This document shows positions 1-5,015 of a DNA stretch of 9,294 nt, piece by piece. The position numbers and the translations under genes were made by a program. The stretch is from contig JAOZLK010000137.1 of NCBI GenBank assembly GCA_029934875.1, positions 1 through 9,294 on the forward strand. The letters run 5' to 3'. This DNA comes from Bacteroidales bacterium. GTDB lineage: Bacteria; Bacteroidota; Bacteroidia; Bacteroidales; GCA-2748055. The notes below the pieces were generated by a model. That model saw nothing but the letters and a program-made list of their open reading frames with translations. It was not told the DNA's origin and did not search any database. Every line of letters begins with the position of its first letter. Position 1 is the stretch's first letter.

Positions 1-2
1 AC

Positions 3-1016
3 CTTTACCCTGAAGAGGACTATACGCTTATCCGCGTCTTCAATCCTTGGCAGAACAGCAAGGGCACAAGTTATAGCTATGTGCTGGGAGAAAAGCAGGA
101 AGTGCTGCCGGACTCTCTCAGAACATTGCCATTTATTCATACCCCTGTAAGCCGTGTTGTTGCCATGTCAACAACCCATGTGGCCATGATTGCGGGACTT
201 GGAGAGAGCTCCAGTATAGTAGGGGCATCAGGCACTCCCTTTATCTTTAACCCCGATATAAGGGAAAGGAGTGAAGCCGGCCTGGTTGCAGATGTGGGTT
301 ACGGGCAGGGGATCAATTACGAAAAGGTGGTTTCCCTGGAACCCGATGTGGTCTTTTTGTATGGTGTGGAGGGAAATGTGACCAGCATCGCAGAAAAGCT
401 TGGAGAGTTGGGGATTCAGGTAGTTTATTGTGCGGAGTATCTGGAACAGGATCCCCTGGGAAAAGCTGAATGGATTCGCTTTTTTGCACCTTTTTTCGGC
501 AAGGAGCAGGAGGCTGACGTAAGCTTCAACAGGGTGGACTCCTCTTACCAGGCCTTAAAGTCCATTACTTCCCGGAACCTGGTGAAACCGAATGTGATGA
601 TTGGACTTCCATGGAAAGATACCTGGTATGTTGCCGGGGGGAGATCTTATGCATCCAGGTTAATCTCTGATGCAGGCGGACAATATTTATGGCAGGACAA
701 TACATCGGACGAAGCCATACCCATGGATATGGAATCGGTTTATTCAAAAGCTGTGAATGCCGATGTATGGATCAATCCAGGTGTTGCCCAATCCATCGGT
801 GAACTAATTGCCTTCGATGATCGTTTTGGGGAGCTTGATGTGCTCAGGCTGGGTAATATCTACAATAATAATGCACGGATGAGTCCGGGAGGCGGAAACG
901 ACTACTGGGAGTCGGCAACCTTGCGCCCGGATTTAATTCTGGCGGACCTGATTTCGGTATTTCATCCGAAGTTGATGAGAGATCATTCAATGTTTTACTA
1001 CAGGAAGTTGAAATAA
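3..1016 (+). CDS. BtuF/FepB-type ABC transporter substrate-binding protein (5' end outside window)
   Basis: Periplasmic binding protein that would deliver a corrinoid or ferric chelate to the permease and ATPase encoded downstream. The frame is open from position 3, so the signal peptide and true start lie upstream; the GTG at 81 is only an internal valine codon. The 337 visible codons begin with a strand containing FNPWQN, typical of Bacteroidota members. Then come the first lobe (RVVAMSTTHVAMIAGLG, about 150-200), the DVGYGQGINYEKVVSLEPD segment (about 290-350), an EWIRFFAPFFGKEQEAD helix (about 470-520), and the second-lobe segment AGGRSYASRLISDAGG (about 632-680), all in the expected order. 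The family (class III binding proteins) includes vitamin B12, haem and siderophore binders, and the ligand cannot be told from this sequence. It is the first visible gene of the importer operon, and 35 bp separate it from the next gene. Confidence 0.9.
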   Translation, partial: LYPEEDYTLIRVFNPWQNSKGTSYSYVLGEKQEVLPDSLRTLPFIHTPVSRVVAMSTTHVAMIAGLGESSSIVGASGTPFIFNPDIRERSEAGLVADVGYGQGINYEKVVSLEPDVVFLYGVEGNVTSIAEKLGELGIQVVYCAEYLEQDPLGKAEWIRFFAPFFGKEQEADVSFNRVDSSYQALKSITSRNLVKPNVMIGLPWKDTWYVAGGRSYASRLISDAGGQYLWQDNTSDEAIPMDMESVYSKAVNADVWINPGVAQSIGELIAFDDRFGELDVLRLGNIYNNNARMSPGGGNDYWESATLRPDLILADLISVFHPKLMRDHSMFYYRKLK

Positions 1017-1051
1017 TCCGTACATTTGGGTAACATCAAAAAAAGAGCAAT

Positions 1052-1324
1052 ATGGCAAGTATCAGGATGCTGAAGAAGGAGATAAATAAACTTGCATTTG
1101 ACCTTTTGCAGGAGTGTTTTGCCTACCGTCATTTTTCCGAAGATCTTTCGGAAGATCGTTTCGATGATGTAATTAAGAAAATTGTTCTCCTGCGAAACGA
1201 TTTGATTTTGAAAACAAATCATCCGGAATCAGATGCAGACTCGGCCAGCCTCAAGGAACACTATAAGCGTGTTGAGTTCGATCTGTTAAAACTGGTCGAG
1301 GTGGTGGAAGATTTAAAGAAATAG
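1052..1324 (+). CDS. Small conserved-looking protein of unknown function within the importer operon
   Basis: This encodes a 90-residue soluble protein with no signal peptide or membrane segment. It is rich in Lys, Glu, Asp and Leu and looks almost entirely helical, with heptad-like leucines near the C-terminus (FDLLKLVEVVEDLKK). Its central part, VLLRNDLILKTNHPE (about residues 46-60), resembles short hypothetical proteins I recall from Bacteroidota genomes, but I cannot give a family name. The ATG at 1052 follows an A-rich stretch and has no clear Shine-Dalgarno, which is normal for the phylum. The stop is 2 bp before the permease start, so translation is probably coupled with the importer. 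A role in the transporter is suggested only by position; no catalytic motif is visible. Confidence 0.8.
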   Translation: MASIRMLKKEINKLAFDLLQECFAYRHFSEDLSEDRFDDVIKKIVLLRNDLILKTNHPESDADSASLKEHYKRVEFDLLKLVEVVEDLKK

Positions 1325-1326
1325 GT

Positions 1327-2343
1327 GTGAAGATCAGCTCAGGGAGCCTCCTTTACTTCATAGTTATTTTATTGGTGCTGATCGCCCTGATCCTTCTGGA
1401 TATCAGGCTGGGCTCAGTTCCCATAAGCTTTGCCGACATGGCAGGGCATATCACAGGCAGGTCGTCCCTGACAGAGCAGGAAATCCTCATCCTTACCAGG
1501 TTCCGGCTTCCCCGGGTGGCCACTGCGCTGCTGGTAGGGGCTGCGCTTCCTCTGTGTGGTTTGCAGATGCAGACCCTTTTCCGAAATCCACTTGCAGGTC
1601 CGTATGTACTTGGTATCAGTTCAGGTGCCAGCTTCGGTGCTGCCCTTGTGGTACTGGGTGCAGGAGCCACAGGACTGGTCGCCACATGGAGCCTTGCCCT
1701 GTCAGCATGGATGGGGGCGGGCTTTGTGATGTTATTGCTGCTATTTATTGCCAGGAGGGTCAGGGACGGACTAACCATTCTGATCCTTGGAATCATGTTC
1801 TCCAGCGGCCTGGCAGCCGTGATCAGCATCATGCAGTACTTTAGTCAGGCAGATGCTTTGAAGTCTTTTGTGATCTGGAGCATGGGGAGCCTTGGTCATG
1901 TTACCGGGGCACAACTATGGATCATGACCCTGATCATTGTTCCGCTTCTGCTTGTAACCCTTTTATTTGGAAAGGTATTGAATGGCCTCTTGCTTGGTGA
2001 GGAGTACGCCGAAACCATGGGGGTAAAAATAAGACGCACAAGAACAATTATTTTTGCAACTACCAGCCTGATGGCCGGAACGGTGACTGCCTTTTGTGGT
2101 CCAATTGGATTTATCGGCATAGCAGTGCCTCATGTTGCCAGGTTTATTTTCAGACAGTCTGATCATCGTATTTTGCTTCCGGCGACTATGATTACCGGAA
2201 TGGCCATCCTGGTCATGAGTGACCTGGTATCGCAGCTCCCCGGGTCAGATCATGTCCTTCCCATTAACGCAGTTACATCACTCATAGGGATTCCAGTGGT
2301 AATCTGGTTGGTGATCATGAATCGAAAAGCTCAGACGCTATGA
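1327..2343 (+). CDS. FecCD/BtuC-family ABC importer permease
   Basis: Inner-membrane permease of a type II importer, which forms a homodimer that passes corrinoid or ferric chelate from the binding protein into the cytoplasm. The 338 residues match the usual family length (about 320-350) and are strongly hydrophobic, with about ten predicted helices. Family landmarks in order are FRLPR (59-63), the NPLAGPYVLGISSGAS segment (87-102), the GEEYAETMGV coupling region that contacts the ATPase (224-233), GPIGFIGIAVPHVAR (258-272) and LPINAVTSLIG (311-321). The start is a GTG, placed 2 bp after the preceding stop; it gives the expected N-terminal helix. The 3' end overlaps the ATPase start by 4 bp (ATGA), a sign of translational coupling. 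Permeases for B12, haem and siderophores share these motifs, so the cargo stays open. Confidence 0.95.
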   Translation: MKISSGSLLYFIVILLVLIALILLDIRLGSVPISFADMAGHITGRSSLTEQEILILTRFRLPRVATALLVGAALPLCGLQMQTLFRNPLAGPYVLGISSGASFGAALVVLGAGATGLVATWSLALSAWMGAGFVMLLLLFIARRVRDGLTILILGIMFSSGLAAVISIMQYFSQADALKSFVIWSMGSLGHVTGAQLWIMTLIIVPLLLVTLLFGKVLNGLLLGEEYAETMGVKIRRTRTIIFATTSLMAGTVTAFCGPIGFIGIAVPHVARFIFRQSDHRILLPATMITGMAILVMSDLVSQLPGSDHVLPINAVTSLIGIPVVIWLVIMNRKAQTL

Positions 2344-3320
2344 TCTCTCTTGAAAATATATCCATTGGATATCATAAAGAGAGGCCCCTGCTTAGCCAGG
2401 TTAATCTGCAGGCCGGAAAGGGGGAAATGGTTGCCCTGGTTGGCAGAAACGGTTCGGGAAAAAGCACCCTGCTCAGATCGCTGCTCGGACTCCTTCCATT
2501 GCTTGAGGGCAGCTGCTACCTGTCAGGAGTTTCTCTCGAGGAGCTGGAACACAAGAACAGGGCTCTTTCGGTCTCTTATGTATCTTCACAGGTGGCCGGA
2601 CTACCTTCACTCTCCGTACGAGAACTTGTATCTCTCGGAAGAATGCCTCATACAGGATGGCTTGGAAAGCTGGGGAAAGCAGATTGGGACATGGTGGATC
2701 GGATCATCCATGATGTGGGCCTGGACATGTACATGGAAAGGACACTGGATCAGTTAAGTGACGGAGAGAGACAACGCGTGATGATTGCGCGTGCCCTGGT
2801 TCAGGATACTCCCAATATGGTCCTCGACGAACCGGCGGCCTACCTTGATATTCCCAATAAGTATGAACTGGTTCGCTTACTTTCCCTGTTCAGGGATCGG
2901 GGAAAAACCATAATCTACTCAACACATGACCTGGAAACTGCACTAATGTGCGCCGATAAATTCTGGGTAATTACAGACGGGATGATTCTAGAAGGATCCC
3001 CTGAAGACCTGGGGCTTGCGGGACTGTTCAAGCGGCTCTTTGACAACTCGGGTATCAGATTCGATCTTAATTCAGGTAAGTTTAGCTACACAGCGAACTC
3101 CAAAGGATGCGTGGCTCTCTCAGGCCCCCAGGGAGAAGCACTTGCCTGGACCAGGCACCTCCTTCAAAGGATCGGATATACCATCGCAGCAGGAGACCAG
3201 GCGATTACCATTGAGGTTCAGCCAGGTGAAAAGCATGGCTGGCAGGTGAGGAAGGACGAAACTGTGATGAGCTTTGATTCTCTGTATAACTTGGCCCGGT
3301 TATTGAATGAGGACAAGTAA
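2340..3320 (+). CDS. BtuD/FepC-type ABC importer ATPase with C-terminal extension
   Basis: Cytoplasmic ATPase that powers the importer. All nucleotide-binding motifs are intact: Walker A GRNGSGKST (35-43), Q-loop Gln84, signature LSDGERQRV (139-147, the LSDGE variant of LSGGQ), Walker B ending VLDEP with Asp163 and Glu164, D-loop AAYLD (166-170) and switch histidine His196 in STHD. The catalytic domain ends near residue 225. About 95 further residues form an extension with a predicted alpha/beta pattern, including GEALAWTRHLLQRIGYTI (265-282) and a C-terminal SFDSLYNLARLL (311-322). FepC and BtuD of Enterobacteria, about 250-270 residues, lack it. I recall similar tails in Bacteroidota homologues, so it is probably a lineage feature rather than a fusion artefact. 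The start overlaps the permease stop by 4 bp. Substrate unassigned. Confidence 0.95.
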   Translation: MISLENISIGYHKERPLLSQVNLQAGKGEMVALVGRNGSGKSTLLRSLLGLLPLLEGSCYLSGVSLEELEHKNRALSVSYVSSQVAGLPSLSVRELVSLGRMPHTGWLGKLGKADWDMVDRIIHDVGLDMYMERTLDQLSDGERQRVMIARALVQDTPNMVLDEPAAYLDIPNKYELVRLLSLFRDRGKTIIYSTHDLETALMCADKFWVITDGMILEGSPEDLGLAGLFKRLFDNSGIRFDLNSGKFSYTANSKGCVALSGPQGEALAWTRHLLQRIGYTIAAGDQAITIEVQPGEKHGWQVRKDETVMSFDSLYNLARLLNEDK

Positions 3321-3353
3321 GACATGTTTTGAACCCGTTTAAACTGTGAAATC

Positions 3354-3575
3354 ATGAAAGTAAAAAAGATCTTTGCCTATTCTCTTTCTACCCTTGTTTT
3401 GTTTTTTTCAGTAATAGCCATACTTGGAATCTGGGATCTGGTAGATATTGAATTCCTGATCGCGCGAATGTTTAAGTCTCTAATGGTCATACTGGCCGCT
3501 GCAGCCGTAGTTGTCCTAATCTTTTCAATTCTGGACCGTCCGGAGAGGGATATCCATAAAGGGCGCGAAGATTAA
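3354..3575 (+). CDS. Small two-helix membrane protein of unknown function
   Basis: This encodes 73 residues with two predicted membrane helices (about residues 8-27 and 40-60), joined by a short segment (DLVDIEFLIARMFK). The N-terminus is positively charged (MKVKK) and the tail is polar (DRPERDIHKGRED). The positive-inside rule suggests that both termini are cytoplasmic. It lies 33 bp after the ATPase stop on the same strand and could be the last gene of the importer operon, but nothing in it points to transport. No family recognised. Its TAA stop directly abuts the 14-bp tandem repeat, and the convergent gene begins beyond that. The hydrophobic pattern and good gene packing make it likely to be real. 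Confidence 0.72.
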   Translation: MKVKKIFAYSLSTLVLFFSVIAILGIWDLVDIEFLIARMFKSLMVILAAAAVVVLIFSILDRPERDIHKGRED

Positions 3576-3633
3576 TCCGAGAAAGTTATTCCGAGAAAGT
3601 TATTCCGAGAAAGTTATTCCGAGAAAGTTATTC
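3576..3633. repeat. 14-bp tandem repeat, four perfect copies, between convergent genes
   Basis: The unit TCCGAGAAAGTTAT repeats without a mismatch at 3576-3589, 3590-3603, 3604-3617 and 3618-3631, and two more matching bases follow. It fills the whole gap between the stop of the small membrane protein (3573-3575) and the glycosyltransferase stop (3628-3630, read on the minus strand). On the minus strand the unit reads GAATAACTTTCTCG, which is the last Glu codon, the TAA stop and 8 following bases of the glycosyltransferase. Because 14 is not a multiple of 3, the repeated TAA falls in all three minus-strand frames. There is no strong hairpin, so it is not a standard terminator. Perfect identity suggests recent slippage. 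Confidence 0.95.
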
Positions 3634-4743
3634 AATTAGCTTGAGGATTTTTTCCGCCCCGGCCCTGTTGGAGTAATCCTTCAGTGCGAGGATTCTTTCA
3701 TCGACCTGTTCTTTGGTAAATGGAAGGGTCATCAGCTTTTCCAGCTGGTCGATCATATCGTTGGGCTCTTCAGCAAGCTGACACAAAGATTCCAGGCCCG
3801 TTCCCGCAATCATTTCAGTGTTCACAAGGCAATGTCTGCCTCCAAACAGAGCATGAAGGAGTTTTAGTTTTATTCCGGTAGACTGGGCTGTATAAAGCAG
3901 GTTAACCTGGGCGGCAGCAATGAGCATGTCCAATTCATCATCCGAAGGATTGGCTACAACCGAAATATTGGTCCATCCTGATAATTTCCGGACAAAGGAC
4001 CTGGAAGGATTCTTTCCTGCAACAATCACCCTGTGTGGAATTTTTGAAAGCACATTACTGGCAATCCTGAGAAAGACATCCGAGTTTTCAGCAACGGCCA
4101 GATTACCATGGAAGAGGATATAATCGCCCAGGCCTGCTTTAATGGTGATCTCATCAAACCTGTGAAAGGCCGGGACAAGGGTGGAATGCCCATACTTCTC
4201 ACTAAAATACTTGGTTTCAGGCCTGGATATACCAAGGATATGGTCTGCTTCTCCCAGGATGTTTTCAAAGCGCCGAAGCTTAATGGCTTCAATATATAAA
4301 AATACCTTGTCGTATAGTTTATTTTCACTTCTGGAAAGGGCTCTGTAATAATCATGCTCAATGTTATGCGCCCTCACAAGACACTTTTTGCCTGCATCGG
4401 CATAGAGCTTAAGGCGTGAGGTAGAATGCAAACCTTCAAAAAGAATGGGAAATTCATCACCCATGATTCTCTTTGGCATGATATTTGAATCTCTTGTAGT
4501 AATGATGTACGGATCTCGATTGAGTGCATAGAAAAAACCGGATTCTCTTTCATAGTAGTGAACTTCGGCGCAGAGATCCTCAAGTTCTTTGGAAGGCTGA
4601 CGACCATATGTGTAACAGTGGAGAATTATTTGAATCCCCACTTGTTTCAGGGACCTTAACTTATAATAGATGTCAATAACGCCACCATAGTCCGCAGGAA
4701 ATGGGACATTGAAGGCGATGATATGAAGATGTTTGTTTCCCAT
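3628..4743 (-). CDS. GT-B fold glycosyltransferase (GT4/GT1-like)
   Basis: Predicted cytosolic or membrane-associated glycosyltransferase that would move a sugar from a nucleotide donor to a cell-surface glycan; donor and acceptor are unknown. From the chosen start it has 371 residues. The N-terminal lobe opens with LHIIAFNVPFPADYGGV (about 5-22), followed by LFEGLHS (101-107) and HNIEHDYY (126-133). The C-terminal lobe starts near FHGNL (211-215) and holds VAGKNPSR and the donor-side STGIKLKLLHALFGGRHCLV (288-307), in the place where GT4 enzymes carry their E-x7-E region. An in-frame ATG 30 bp upstream (4773) would add MYTCFGCRIN. I prefer 4743 because homologues begin just before the first beta strand and a minus-strand TATCTTTA box (4785-4778) would start transcription near 4771. 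It stands alone, not in a polysaccharide cluster. Confidence 0.9.
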   Translation of the reverse strand: MGNKHLHIIAFNVPFPADYGGVIDIYYKLRSLKQVGIQIILHCYTYGRQPSKELEDLCAEVHYYERESGFFYALNRDPYIITTRDSNIMPKRIMGDEFPILFEGLHSTSRLKLYADAGKKCLVRAHNIEHDYYRALSRSENKLYDKVFLYIEAIKLRRFENILGEADHILGISRPETKYFSEKYGHSTLVPAFHRFDEITIKAGLGDYILFHGNLAVAENSDVFLRIASNVLSKIPHRVIVAGKNPSRSFVRKLSGWTNISVVANPSDDELDMLIAAAQVNLLYTAQSTGIKLKLLHALFGGRHCLVNTEMIAGTGLESLCQLAEEPNDMIDQLEKLMTLPFTKEQVDERILALKDYSNRAGAEKILKLIE

Positions 4744-4777
4744 GTTAATGCGGCAACCGAAACAGGTGTACAACTCT

Positions 4778-4785
4778 TAAAGATA
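4778..4785 (-). promoter_or_regulatory. Possible -7 box of the glycosyltransferase gene
   Basis: The minus strand reads TATCTTTA, one base off the Bacteroidota housekeeping -7 consensus TAnnTTTG. No convincing -33 TTTG lies at the usual distance, although a TTG occurs 15 bp upstream. Transcription would start near 4771, giving a leader of about 28 nt for an ATG at 4743. The site is weak on its own and is reported mainly because it bears on the choice of start codon. Confidence 0.35.
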
Positions 4786-4830
4786 AGGCAAAAATATTAA
4801 CAATTTTTAAGACATTATTAAAGTTATTAG

Positions 4831-4856
4831 TGCAACTTTTTGGCAACTTGTACGTT
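4831..4856 (+). promoter_or_regulatory. Candidate ECF-sigma-type promoter reading toward argS
   Basis: TGCAAC (4831-4836), then 16 bp, then CGTTA (from 4853). This is the AAC-N16-CGT architecture of many ECF sigma promoters (for example TGAAAC-N16-CGTA for SigW), and I recall similar patterns upstream of Bacteroidota genes. The predicted transcription start is about 4861-4864, which is exactly where the 9-bp stem of the candidate RNA begins. No protein gene starts just downstream. The match is by eye and the region is AT-rich, so chance cannot be excluded. Confidence 0.4.
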
Positions 4857-4930
4857 AAATATAATGTAGAAAGCTTATTGATTATCAAATAGATAATTTC
4901 GTTCTTTTATTCTACATTTCTTTTCATAGA

Positions 4931-4960
4931 TTTAGTTTTAGGGTTAGTTTAGTTTTAAGG
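4931..4960 (+). repeat. Two copies of TTTAGTTTTARGG
   Basis: TTTAGTTTTAGGG at 4931-4943 and TTTAGTTTTAAGG at 4948-4960 differ at one base and have a period of 17 bp. The second copy runs into the left arm of the terminator hairpin. The repeat lies in the otherwise unstructured linker of the candidate RNA. Confidence 0.85.
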
Positions 4961-4992
4961 TCTCTCTGCACCCGCAGGGGGATCTTTTTTTT
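4957..4992 (+). terminator. Strong Rho-independent terminator just upstream of argS
   Basis: The left arm AAGGTCTCTCTGC (4957-4969) pairs with GCAGGGGGATCTT (4974-4986) around the loop ACCC. All 13 positions pair in RNA, three of them as G-U. The T run spans 4985-4992, of which 4987-4992 lie beyond the stem. It is directional: the minus strand has no T tract after the stem. No plus-strand protein gene ends nearby (the closest, at 3575, is about 1.4 kb away and convergent with a minus-strand gene), so it must act on an unannotated transcript starting in the gap. Confidence 0.7.
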
Positions 4993-4999
4993 ATCTTTG
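4992..4999 (+). promoter_or_regulatory. -7 promoter box of argS
   Basis: TATCTTTG matches the Bacteroidota housekeeping consensus TAnnTTTG exactly and lies 16 bp before the argS ATG. This predicts a start near 5005 and a very short leader of about 10 nt. The expected -33 TTTG is not evident, because that position falls inside the terminator hairpin. The first T of the box is also the last T of the terminator tract. Confidence 0.6.
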
Positions 5000-5015
5000 T
5001 CCGTCAGTTAAAAAT

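Larger units (their letters stand above)
4863..4992 (+). ncRNA. Candidate structured small RNA (or long argS leader)
   Basis: This is a stretch of about 130 nt without a plausible reading frame, lying between an ECF-like promoter and a terminator hairpin. Its 5' end, AATGTAGAA (4863-4871), pairs perfectly with TTCTACATT (4910-4918). Inside that stem, ATTATC (4881-4886) pairs with GATAAT (4892-4897) around the loop AAATA. Next comes an unpaired U/A/G-rich linker with two copies of TTTAGTTTTARGG (4931-4943 and 4948-4960), then the terminator at 4957-4992. The order of promoter, 5' structure, single-stranded linker and Rho-independent terminator is that of a typical trans-acting small RNA. I do not recognise it as 6S RNA, tmRNA, a T-box or a known riboswitch. 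The alternative is a leader that attenuates argS through read-through. Confidence 0.4.

Noticed and set aside
1137..1151. Small hairpin CCGAA-GATCT-TTCGG and a repeated GAAGATC
   Set aside because: It falls within the coding sequence of the 90-residue protein, where the repeat corresponds to the residues SED-L-SED. The 5-bp stem has no T tract, so there is no terminator or site to support.
1353..1832. 159-codon open frame on the minus strand
   Set aside because: It lies wholly antisense to the permease gene, whose product shows every family motif. The translation is proline/serine/alanine-rich with no recognisable domain, as expected of a shadow frame.
3576..3633. CRISPR array or intrinsic terminator
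   Set aside because: The 14-bp units are contiguous with no spacers, and no stable hairpin with a T tract forms.
4840..4865. TTGGCA ... TATAAT resembling a sigma-70 promoter
   Set aside because: The spacing is only 14 bp, and Bacteroidota housekeeping sigma factors use TTTG/TAnnTTTG. The overlapping AAC-N16-CGT pattern is a better explanation of the site.
4863..5015. T-box riboswitch for argS
   Set aside because: No T-box sequence or stem I specifier architecture is visible. T-boxes are mainly a Firmicutes/Actinobacteria feature.
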